From NCBI GenBank assembly GCA_032111745.1, contig JAULUH010000510.1, forward strand, positions 1-10,940: DNA of 10,940 bases, read 5' to 3'. A program made the position numbers and the translations under genes. Below the pieces are notes generated by a model. That model searched no databases. It saw only the letters and a program-made list of their open reading frames with translations, and was not told the DNA's origin. The stretch is from JAULUH01 sp032111745. Lineage in GTDB: Bacteria; Chloroflexota; Anaerolineae; JAAEKA01. Shown here piece by piece: positions 1-6,360 of this stretch (position 1 is the first letter of the stretch; every line of letters begins with the position of its first letter).

Positions 1-689
1 CCGGTAGCCGCGGCGGCCTGGCGGCGTACGCCGCCCACGATATCCGACGAGCGCACGATGCGCGGCAGCTTGTCCAGGGGCAGGTCCATCATGCGGCACA
101 GGTCCTCGGACCAGGCGTAGCGCTGGGTGTCGCTGAGGCCGGTGGCCCACAGGTAGGTGTAGTCCACAAAGGCCTCGCCCGCGCTGAGCCCGGCCATCTT
201 GCCCAGGATGTAGCCGCTGATGGTGACGAACTTGGCCGTGGCCCCGTACACGTCAGGAAAGGCCTCCCGGATCCACAGCATCTTGGGCGCGATGGTGGGC
301 TGGCCGGAGCCGGTGAGCTGGCGGATGGGGTCGTGGAAATGCTCCAGCACCCAGTTCAGCTGTGGGAAGAAGCGGGTGTCCAGGGTGGTGGTGTAGGGTG
401 TGGTGGCGTCGCCCGCGGCGTCGATGCCCATGGTGCCGCTGATCATGCCGTCCAGGCACACCGCCGCCACCTGGCCGCGATCGACGCCGCCCCTATCTAC
501 CAGCTCGCGCACGGAGTCGTACACCGCCTGCAGCAGGCGCGGGCCGTCGTATTCGGCCACCCCCGCCCGGGGCTGCGCCGGATGGGTATCCCGCTTGGCG
601 TCGGCCAGCACGTTGCCGTCAGTGTCCAGCAGGGTCGATTTCGTAAAGCTCGACCCGATGTCGATGCCGATGATGGTGGTTGAGCTCAT
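1..689 (-). CDS. FGGY-family carbohydrate kinase (xylulokinase-like), 3' part cut by window edge
   Basis: This would phosphorylate the imported sugar, or a ketose derived from it, with ATP in the cytoplasm. The ATG at 689 opens a protein beginning MSSTTIIGIDIGSSFTKS, which has the N-terminal phosphate-binding signature of the FGGY fold (GIDIG at residues 8-12, then a conserved Lys at 17). About 229 residues are visible, covering nearly all of the FGGY N-terminal domain. Recognisable stretches are CLDGMISGT, APKMLWIREAFPDVY (which aligns with the APKLLWV region of xylulokinases), and FVDYTYLWATGL in the place of the xylulokinase substrate-binding Asp region. The C-terminal domain with the catalytic Asp lies beyond the left edge. 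The ribosome-binding site is weak. It is the last visible gene of the operon, 137 nt after the URO-D-like gene. The family call is firm. The substrate (xylulose, ribulose or another sugar) is not determined, because these motifs differ from classical XylB. Confidence 0.9.
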   Translation of the reverse strand, partial: MSSTTIIGIDIGSSFTKSTLLDTDGNVLADAKRDTHPAQPRAGVAEYDGPRLLQAVYDSVRELVDRGGVDRGQVAAVCLDGMISGTMGIDAAGDATTPYTTTLDTRFFPQLNWVLEHFHDPIRQLTGSGQPTIAPKMLWIREAFPDVYGATAKFVTISGYILGKMAGLSAGEAFVDYTYLWATGLSDTQRYAWSEDLCRMMDLPLDKLPRIVRSSDIVGGVRRQAAAAT

Positions 690-734
690 AGGTCTTATTC
701 CATATGCGGTTGCGCCGTCGCGCCTTCGCGTCAT

Positions 735-831
735 CGTAGGGGCGAGGTCTCCTCGCCCTCTGCGCCGTCGTATCACAGGCGATGGTTGGTCTTGAAAGAA
801 CCCGGAAGGGCGAGGAGATCTCGCCCCTACG
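735..831. repeat. REP-like inverted repeat between the URO-D-like and kinase genes
   Basis: Two 26-nt arms, 735-760 and 806-831, are reverse complements at 25 of 26 positions, with 45 nt between them. Each arm is itself a hairpin: GGGCGAGG-TCT-CCTCGCCC in the first, and a 7-bp GGGCGAG/CTCGCCC stem in the second. A hairpin made of hairpins is typical of dispersed REP/BIME-like palindromes. The right arm overlaps the 3' end of the URO-D-like gene and provides its TAG stop. A 10-bp direct repeat (TGCGCCGTCG at 711-720 and 761-770) flanks the left arm. The element could stabilise or terminate upstream mRNA and lower kinase expression, but no U-run follows. Confidence 0.8.
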
Positions 832-1903
832 CGGTGACAAGGGCCGGCTGCAGGCGGTCCATGTCCAATGGATACACGCCGTATTCACGGATGGCATCCA
901 GCATGGCGACGTATAATTCGGGCTTGACCCCCGAATGTACGGAGTTGCTGGTGGAGCAGGCGTAGCCGCCGCCCGGGCCGGCGATGCGAATGCAGTTCTT
1001 GACGGACTCCACGACGCCCTCCATCGGCCCATCCACCAGCAGATAGGCGCAGTCCACGTTGCCTTTGATGGCTACCCGGTGCCCGTACTGTTGCTTGACA
1101 GTGGCCAGGTCCATCTTGGCCAGCGGGTCGATGGGATCGATGCCGTCGATGCCCGAGTCGACCAGGCCATCCAACACCTCCATGATGTTGCCGTCGGTGT
1201 GCTTCCAGTAGTAGAGGCCGCAGTCGTGGATGGCCGCCACCCAGCGCCGGAAATGGGGCATGAAGATGCCCTCCCACATGGCCGGAGAGATCATGGTGCG
1301 CCGGTTGTCGGCGATGTCGTCCCCCGACATTACGATCTCGGCGCCCAGGTCCGCAGCCACCTGCAGCAGCGCGATGCTCTGGTTAACGCACTTCTCCACC
1401 AGCGCCTCCACCATGTCCGGATACTTCTTGCAGTACATGAACAGCTGGGCGTAGCCAAACAGGTCGCGCGGGTTCGACCACACGTCGCGCAGCTGCACAA
1501 AGATGGCCCGCCGGCCCTTGAAGCGCGCTACCCGCCGCTGCATGGTCGCGAAGCGATGGGGCGCATAGGGATCGGGCGGCTGCCACTTCTCCACATCCGC
1601 CATGGTCTTCAGCGGCGCATACTGGTCCACGGCCATGGCATAGGCCTCGTGGCCCCGGGTGCGGATCACGCCCCACTCGTCCAGCAGGAAGCCGTCGGCC
1701 TGGGGGGTCTTGACGTAGTCGGGCGGGCACATCACCGCGTCCAGGTCGAACTGGTCGACGAAGTCCTCGTAGGTGCCACCGCCGGTCATCAGGGTGATCA
1801 GGTCGGGGTCGATGTCCCATTCGAAGGTGGGGACGCGGTCGGGTACCTCCCGGCGAATCGCGGCCAGGACGCGTTCCCGGCTGGTCATGTCGCTCAACGC
1901 CAT
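827..1903 (-). CDS. Uroporphyrinogen decarboxylase (URO-D)/MtaA-superfamily protein, function unassigned
   Basis: A 358-residue cytoplasmic protein of the URO-D superfamily, a TIM-barrel fold that includes haem-pathway decarboxylases and cobalamin-dependent methyltransferases such as MtaA and CmuA. Family marks are the N-terminal TSRERVLAAIRREVPDRVP, the GDDIADNRRTMISPAMW segment (194-210), the KHTDGNIMEVL motif (234-244), GNVD (281-284), and a glycine-rich GPGGGYACSTSNS stretch (309-321). Methyltransferases of the group bind zinc with HxC plus a later Cys. Here the first pair reads H235-x-D237, with C316 in the later position, so a metal site of the form His/Asp/Cys is possible but unproven. 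The start has an AGGAG box 6 nt upstream. It sits between permease and kinase in a sugar operon, so true haem synthesis is unlikely. A role in processing the imported sugar or a methylated derivative is conjecture. Confidence 0.85.
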   Translation of the reverse strand: MALSDMTSRERVLAAIRREVPDRVPTFEWDIDPDLITLMTGGGTYEDFVDQFDLDAVMCPPDYVKTPQADGFLLDEWGVIRTRGHEAYAMAVDQYAPLKTMADVEKWQPPDPYAPHRFATMQRRVARFKGRRAIFVQLRDVWSNPRDLFGYAQLFMYCKKYPDMVEALVEKCVNQSIALLQVAADLGAEIVMSGDDIADNRRTMISPAMWEGIFMPHFRRWVAAIHDCGLYYWKHTDGNIMEVLDGLVDSGIDGIDPIDPLAKMDLATVKQQYGHRVAIKGNVDCAYLLVDGPMEGVVESVKNCIRIAGPGGGYACSTSNSVHSGVKPELYVAMLDAIREYGVYPLDMDRLQPALVTA

Positions 1904-1924
1904 GAGCTGCTCCTTAATGTCTAT

Positions 1925-1948
1925 GCCGGCGCGGTCTCCGCGGCCGGC
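1925..1948 (-). promoter_or_regulatory. GC-rich intercistronic hairpin
   Basis: The sequence GCCGGC-GCGG-TCT-CCGC-G-GCCGGC folds into a 10-bp stem with one bulged G and a 3-nt loop. It starts on the first base after the stop codon of the upstream permease gene and lies about 25 nt before the AGGAG box of the URO-D-like gene. No U-run follows it in the transcript, so it is more likely an mRNA-stability or ribosome-spacing element than a terminator. Confidence 0.5.
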
Positions 1949-2788
1949 TCACTCGCCGCTGGTGGTCAGGGTCATGCCCTGCAGCAAATACCGGCCCAGC
2001 AGCACGAAGATCAACACCGTGGGCACGGAGGCCAGCAGCGCGCCGGCCAGCACGCCCGGGGTGTTCTGTGCCGAATAGGTGCCCCGCAGCCCGGCCAGGC
2101 CGGCCATGATGGGCCGCACGTCAGGTGACTTGGCCAGGGTCAGGCCGAACAGGAGATCGTTCCAGATCCAGGTGAACTGGAACAAAAAGAGGGCCGCGAT
2201 GGCGGCCAACGATAGCGGCATGTAGATGCGCAGGTAAAGGCCGAAGTTGGACAGGCCGTCGAGCTTGGCGGCCTCCACGATCTCGTAGTCGATAGTGGTG
2301 AAATGATTGCGCAGCACGAACAGGCAGAAGGGGATGGCGATGGCCGTGTAGAAGAGCATCAGGCCCACCTGCCGGTCGTACAGCGAGGTCGCCTGGTAGA
2401 AGTAGAACAGCGGCAGCAGGTACATCTGGAAGGGGAAGATGGTGCCGGCGTAGATGAGCAGGAACCAGCCGAAGGCCCGCCGTGGGCGCAGCTGCACCAG
2501 GGAGAAGCCGGCCAGGGAGCCCAGGACGATGGCTGCGGCCGCGCCAAAGGCGGCGTACAGGATGGTGACCGGGAAGCTCTGCCCCAGGCGCCCCTGGTCC
2601 CAGGCCCAGGCCACGTTTTCGAAGAGGGCAAAGCCCTGGGGCAGCTGCCAGGGATAGGTCGCTGCCGCCTCCTTGGGCGTCTTCAGGGCGGTCATGAAGG
2701 TAACGAGCAGGGGAAAGAACCACACGATCACCAGCAGGGTCATCACCAGCATCAATGCGCCCCGGGATAGGCGCCTGCGTGATAGCAT
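1949..2788 (-). CDS. Carbohydrate ABC transporter permease, MalG type (CUT1)
   Basis: An inner-membrane subunit of a CUT1 sugar importer, 279 residues, the normal size for MalG/UgpE/LacG proteins. Hydrophobic segments lie near residues 11-33, 75-98, 107-130, 142-159, 192-216 and 246-267, which suggests six membrane spans. The cytoplasmic EAA loop that docks with the ATPase is seen at 172-191 (EAAKLDG, then P191). FTWIWNDLLFGLTL at 205-218 is characteristic of MalG-type partners. The start codon at 2788 is preceded by GAGGAG with 6 nt spacing. That box lies in the last codons of the upstream permease gene, whose stop is only 3 nt before this ATG, so translation is probably coupled. It pairs with the MalF-type permease just upstream. 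The transported sugar cannot be told from sequence. Confidence 0.95.
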   Translation of the reverse strand: MLSRRRLSRGALMLVMTLLVIVWFFPLLVTFMTALKTPKEAAATYPWQLPQGFALFENVAWAWDQGRLGQSFPVTILYAAFGAAAAIVLGSLAGFSLVQLRPRRAFGWFLLIYAGTIFPFQMYLLPLFYFYQATSLYDRQVGLMLFYTAIAIPFCLFVLRNHFTTIDYEIVEAAKLDGLSNFGLYLRIYMPLSLAAIAALFLFQFTWIWNDLLFGLTLAKSPDVRPIMAGLAGLRGTYSAQNTPGVLAGALLASVPTVLIFVLLGRYLLQGMTLTTSGE

Positions 2789-2791
2789 CGG

Positions 2792-3706
2792 CTACTCCTC
2801 CCGCCGGAAGATGGATCGCAGGTAGAAAATGGAGAACACGATGACGATCGACGATAGCACGGTGGCGATGGCGGCGCCAAAGCCCAGCCGGAAGAGCACG
2901 AAGGACTCCCGGTACATGGTCACGGCCAGGGTCTCCGACGAGCGATAGGGGCCGCCCTGGGTCATGACCCAGATCAGGTCGAACACCTTGAAGCTGTTGA
3001 CCACCGAGATGGTAATCACCACCACCGTGATCGGGCGCAGCAGGGGCAGGATGATGTGGCGAAAGGCCTGCCAGCTGGAAGCGCCATCCAGCTTGGCCGC
3101 CTCTACGGGCTCGGTGGGGATGCCCTGCAGCCCAACCAGGAACAGGATCATGTTGGTGCCCGTGGTCTGCCAGGTGAAGGCCACCAGCATGGTGATGGTG
3201 TTCCAGGGCGGCATCATCAGCCAGGGACGGGTTAGCCCATCCAATCCCACCGTGCGCAGCAGCTCGTTGATCACCCCGGTGGGGGCCAGCATGAAGCTCC
3301 AGATCACGGCCACGCTGGTGGCGGAGATGGCATAGGGCAGATAGAACACCGCCTTATAGAACCCCTGCAGCGGGATGCGGTTGACGAACACCGCCAACAG
3401 CAGGCCGAGGGATACCGGAAACAGCAGGGTGGCGATGACCCAGACCAGGGTGTTGATCGACGAGACGGCAAAGACGGTCTCCTTGGTCAGCTGGATGTAG
3501 TTATCGAGGCCGATGAACTCCGGCGGGTTCAGGCCATCCCACTTGGTGAAGCTCACATAGAGGGTGCTGGCGGCCGGATAGAGCAGGAACACGGCCACGA
3601 ACAGGATGGCCGGCAGCATGTAGACGTAGGGCTCCAGGCGCGTCCAGAGGCCCGGCCCGGTGCGGCTGCTGCTCTTGACCTGCGCGGGAGTTGCTTCGAG
3701 TTCCAC
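2792..3706 (-). CDS. Carbohydrate ABC transporter permease, MalF/UgpA type (CUT1)
   Basis: The second membrane subunit of the CUT1 importer, 304 residues. After a short cytoplasmic N-terminus come six likely spans (about 27-52, 84-107, 119-140, 168-192, 222-245, 272-296). The family segment SFTKWDGLN at 52-60 follows span 1, and the EAA loop is at 202-221 (EAAKLDGASSW, ending ILP). GGPYRSSETLAVTMY at 251-265 is typical of MalF/UgpA partners. I take the GTG at 3706 as start because the frame has no ATG, GTG or TTG in the region just upstream and this gives a normal N-terminus. The ribosome-binding site (AAGAG) is poor. A large hairpin sits just before it, which suggests that this gene is made at lower level than the binding protein upstream. 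Confidence 0.94.
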   Translation of the reverse strand: MELEATPAQVKSSSRTGPGLWTRLEPYVYMLPAILFVAVFLLYPAASTLYVSFTKWDGLNPPEFIGLDNYIQLTKETVFAVSSINTLVWVIATLLFPVSLGLLLAVFVNRIPLQGFYKAVFYLPYAISATSVAVIWSFMLAPTGVINELLRTVGLDGLTRPWLMMPPWNTITMLVAFTWQTTGTNMILFLVGLQGIPTEPVEAAKLDGASSWQAFRHIILPLLRPITVVVITISVVNSFKVFDLIWVMTQGGPYRSSETLAVTMYRESFVLFRLGFGAAIATVLSSIVIVFSIFYLRSIFRREE

Positions 3707-3732
3707 GGCGTTCTCTTGAGGGGGTGGCCGTC

Positions 3733-3793
3733 ATGAGCCATCCCGGGCCGCCTGGCAGCGAGGGCCGCAGCCAGGAGCCGCGGGATGGCTCAT
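3733..3793 (-). promoter_or_regulatory. Large stem-loop between binding-protein and permease genes
   Basis: The outer arms ATGAGCCATCCCG (3733-3745) and CGGGATGGCTCAT (3781-3793) are perfect 13-nt reverse complements. After a 5x5 internal loop, a second stem pairs CCTGGC (3751-3756) with GCCAGG (3770-3775), closing a 13-nt loop. The structure begins 17 nt after the stop codon of the binding-protein gene. Stem-loops at this place in binding-protein-dependent importer operons (known from malE-malF) protect the upstream message from 3' exonucleases, so the binding protein is made in excess over the permeases. There is no U-run, so read-through into the permease genes is expected. Confidence 0.75.
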
Positions 3794-3810
3794 CCTGACA
3801 CCAGGTGGGC

Positions 3811-5178
3811 CTAGCCGCGCTCGGCCCAGACCTGGTCGGCCTTGGCCTGGATGGCCTCCAGCACGCTCATGTACTGGTCCGGGTTCACCATGAAGCGGCT
3901 GAACTCGTCCACCGCGGTCTCGACGATATCGGGAGGCGTGGCCTCCCAATAGCGGAGCGCCAGCTGGGCGTTGTTGGCGCTGATCCAGTTCGCCACACCC
4001 TGCCCGACGACGGTGGGGGAGGCGGCCTTGCTGTTGGCGGGCGAAAAGCCCATCATGCCGTTCCATTCGTCCTGGGCCGGCACCGACATCCACCACTCGG
4101 CGACTTTCATGGCCTCCGCCTTGTTGGGGCTGTTCTCGCCTACCAACAGAGGGCCGGCCTCGAAGAAGAGCGCAGGCGGCAGGTCGGGGTTCTTGTTGGG
4201 GATGATGAAGGCGTCGAAGTCCACGCCCGGCTCGAGGCCGGCGCCCACCAGGGTGGCGGAGTACCAGTCGCCCACCGGCACCATGGCGACGTCGCCGGCC
4301 TGGAACGCCGGCAGGAAGGTATCGGTGCCCGTGCCGTAGGCGTAGTCCAGGGTCAGGTAGCCCTTGTCCATCATCTCCTTCCACAGCTCCATGGCCTCCA
4401 CGACGCCGGGGTCGGTGTATTTGACCTCATTGCGCATGAGCTTATCGTAGAACTCCGGACCCTGGGTGCGCAGGATCATCTCCTCGAAGACGATGAAGGC
4501 CTGCCAGCGGTCGACGAAGGTCTGGGCCATGGGCTTGATCCCCTTGGCCACCAGGGCATCGTTGAGGGCGATGAACTCGTCCCAGGTGGTGGGCGGGGTC
4601 AGCCCGTTCTCCTCGAACAGCGGCTTGTTGTAGTACACCACCCAGTAGGCGGTCAGGAAGGGCACGGCGTACACCTTGCCGTCGAAGGCAAAGGCGTTGG
4701 CGACACCCTGGCTGTACTCGCCGGAGTCGATGTACTTCTGCCAGATGTCGCTGAGGTCGGCCGCGCCCCCGGCCTTGACGATGTCCTCCATGCGGTAGCC
4801 CGACCACCAGGTATACAGGTCAGGCGCCGCGTCTGAGGTGAGGGATGCGCGCACGGTGGCCTGGTAGTTGGTGGTGTCCTCGTTGACGATGGACTCGAAG
4901 CCGGTGCCGGTGGCCGCGGTCGCGGACTGGCCCATCTGGTCGGTGCTCTCGCGCCAGGTGGCCTTGTCGTGGAACAGCTCTAGCATGACGGCCTCGGCCG
5001 GCTCGGCCGGCGCCTCGGTGGGTGCCTCGGCCGCCGCGGGGGCCGCAGGCTGCTCCTCGGCAGCCGGTGCCTGCGACACAGGTGCGGCCGGTGCCACGCA
5101 GGCCGTCAGTCCCAGGCTGAACACGGCCACCAGGGCCAGAAGCAGGTAGATACGGCTGCCAAAACCTCTACGGTTCAT
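3811..5178 (-). CDS. Extracellular sugar-binding lipoprotein (solute-binding protein family 1, CUT1)
   Basis: The substrate-capturing subunit of the CUT1 importer, 455 residues. The N-terminus is a lipoprotein signal: basic MNRRGFGSR, a hydrophobic core (10-23), then the lipobox LTAC with Cys27 as the lipidated residue. A low-complexity linker rich in Ala, Pro and Glu (about 28-64) tethers the folded domain to the membrane. The mature part has family-1 binding-protein marks: SDAAPDLYTWWSGY (114-127), FDGKVYAVPF, YYNKPLFEENGLTPPTTWDEF, and the later FQAGDVAMVPVGDWY and NKAEAMKVAEWWMS stretches. The start is secure: AAGGAGGAG ends 4 nt before the ATG. Aromatic residues (Trp, Tyr) are frequent, as expected for a sugar site, but the ligand is not identifiable. 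It precedes the two permease genes, separated from them by a strong stem-loop. No ATPase gene for this system is present in the window. Confidence 0.95.
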   Translation of the reverse strand: MNRRGFGSRIYLLLALVAVFSLGLTACVAPAAPVSQAPAAEEQPAAPAAAEAPTEAPAEPAEAVMLELFHDKATWRESTDQMGQSATAATGTGFESIVNEDTTNYQATVRASLTSDAAPDLYTWWSGYRMEDIVKAGGAADLSDIWQKYIDSGEYSQGVANAFAFDGKVYAVPFLTAYWVVYYNKPLFEENGLTPPTTWDEFIALNDALVAKGIKPMAQTFVDRWQAFIVFEEMILRTQGPEFYDKLMRNEVKYTDPGVVEAMELWKEMMDKGYLTLDYAYGTGTDTFLPAFQAGDVAMVPVGDWYSATLVGAGLEPGVDFDAFIIPNKNPDLPPALFFEAGPLLVGENSPNKAEAMKVAEWWMSVPAQDEWNGMMGFSPANSKAASPTVVGQGVANWISANNAQLALRYWEATPPDIVETAVDEFSRFMVNPDQYMSVLEAIQAKADQVWAERG

Positions 5179-5266
5179 CGTTCTCCTCCTTGGGGGGAAT
5201 GTGAGAATTGGCGGATCAATTGATCGACTAGAGACAATCGATGGTGCGTCGTTCTTTCACCTCCTT
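5179..5266 (-). promoter_or_regulatory. Intergenic leader with orphan Shine-Dalgarno, GATC palindrome and binding-protein RBS
   Basis: This is the 88-nt gap before the binding-protein gene. In the transcript it starts with AAGGAGGTGA (5257-5266), an almost ideal ribosome-binding sequence directly after the epimerase stop codon. No ATG, GTG or TTG lies at a usable distance after it. A 12-bp perfect palindrome GATCAATTGATC lies at 5214-5225 and could be an operator or a chance AT-rich palindrome. The true ribosome-binding site AAGGAGGAG is at 5183-5191. I see no convincing -35/-10 pair, so an internal promoter is not supported. Confidence 0.5.
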
Positions 5267-6358
5267 TCAGGCCCGGCCGCGGACCTCGCCGCCGGCCGTT
5301 ATCTCGCCGACCCGGGACAGCCCGGCGTAAACCACGGCGCACAGCCGGGTCTCCACTACCTGGCCGGGGGCCAGGGCCATGGCGGTGCCGTTGGCGATGG
5401 CCTCGTTGAGGCCATTCGTAGGATAGCTGGTCCAGGGCTCGAGGGCCGCGGTGTGGGTGCGCCCCCACCACGGATAGCCCCCGGCCACGTCGCCTAGCTG
5501 TTGCCAATACCAGATGTAGCGATACAGCTGGTGGTCGAAGCGCAGGCCGAAGCCCACCCGGCGCTCCGGGTTGGTGATGGCGTACCAGCCGTCCTGCAGC
5601 TCGGCCAGGTAGGCCATCTCCTGGGCCTGCGCCGCGCCGTAGGCCGGCACCAGGCTGGCATCGGCCACTGCGCCATCCGGCGCCGGCACCTCGGGCCAGC
5701 CAGCCACGGCACCGGGCTGGAAGCGCCGCGGCTCGTAGCCGGGCATGGCCTCGTGGACGATGAGGCGCTTTGCAGGCGCGTCGATCACCGCGCCCTCGTC
5801 CAAAAACGGCCGCCCGAACGCGATGTGCTGGCCCCACATGAAGGGCAGGGTCTCGCCCCCCTCGTTGACCAGCCGCTCCTCGATCCACAGCGCAGCGCGG
5901 CCAGGCACCATGGACAGGGTCTTCTGCAGGAAGAAGGGGGTGCGGATGGGCCGCACCCACAGGCGCACCGCCACCAGCGCCGGCGTGTCCTCTGGGATGG
6001 CGTACTCCCAGGGGATGAGGCTGATCTCGCCGTGCTGGCCCAGGTCCGCGCCCTTGTAGCTGGCCAACGGCCCGCCATTGGGCAGCACCTCGTTCCAGCC
6101 GCCGCTAAAATAGTCCAGGAAGGGCCCGGCCGAGGGTGCGGAGACCAGGCCGCGGTTGGGGTTGCGTAGGCCGCCCGGCGCGCTGAACAAGACGTCCAGG
6201 TCCTGGGGCTTGTAGCGAAACTCAACGATGTCGCTGCCCTTGTCTGCCAGCACGGTGACCCGCAGCAGCTCGTTCTCCAGGATGATGGCCCGCATGCCCA
6301 GCACGGTCCAGGCATCGGACACGCGACAGCCATGGTTGCGGGGCGGCCCCAGGGACAT
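5267..6358 (-). CDS. DUF4432-type aldose-1-epimerase-like protein
   Basis: A 363-residue protein with the galactose-mutarotase-like beta-sandwich pattern, closest in character to the DUF4432/aldose-epimerase-related group. Visible marks are WNEVLPNGG (88-96), GQHGEISLIPWEYA (107-120), the MWGQHIAFG segment (174-182) with H178 in the position expected for the catalytic His, and ALEPWTSYP (305-313) with E307 as candidate catalytic Glu. The probable role is interconverting anomers of the imported sugar, or binding it, in the cytoplasm. No signal peptide is present. The ATG at 6358 is chosen over the in-frame GTG at 6364 because GGAGG lies 7 nt before the ATG, while the GTG would overlap both the box and the end of the regulator gene. 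Only 2 nt separate it from the regulator stop codon, so translation is probably coupled. The exact sugar is unknown. Confidence 0.85.
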   Translation of the reverse strand: MSLGPPRNHGCRVSDAWTVLGMRAIILENELLRVTVLADKGSDIVEFRYKPQDLDVLFSAPGGLRNPNRGLVSAPSAGPFLDYFSGGWNEVLPNGGPLASYKGADLGQHGEISLIPWEYAIPEDTPALVAVRLWVRPIRTPFFLQKTLSMVPGRAALWIEERLVNEGGETLPFMWGQHIAFGRPFLDEGAVIDAPAKRLIVHEAMPGYEPRRFQPGAVAGWPEVPAPDGAVADASLVPAYGAAQAQEMAYLAELQDGWYAITNPERRVGFGLRFDHQLYRYIWYWQQLGDVAGGYPWWGRTHTAALEPWTSYPTNGLNEAIANGTAMALAPGQVVETRLCAVVYAGLSRVGEITAGGEVRGRA

Positions 6359-6360
6359 GG

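Noticed and set aside
935..2128. Long plus-strand open frame (397 codons) opposite the URO-D-like gene and the end of the permease gene
   Set aside because: The translation is rich in His, Gln, Val, Arg and Gly without any recognisable domain, and it is antisense to two clearly assigned genes. GC-rich third positions make such shadow frames common.
3731..3793. Minus-strand 20-codon frame (MSHPAAPGC...) inside the hairpin after the binding-protein gene
   Set aside because: It coincides exactly with the stem-loop, has only a weak ribosome-binding site, and is best explained by the palindrome.
3805..4836. Plus-strand open frame of 343 codons opposite the binding-protein gene
   Set aside because: Low-complexity His/Gly/Val-rich translation, no ribosome-binding logic, and fully antisense to a well-supported lipoprotein gene.
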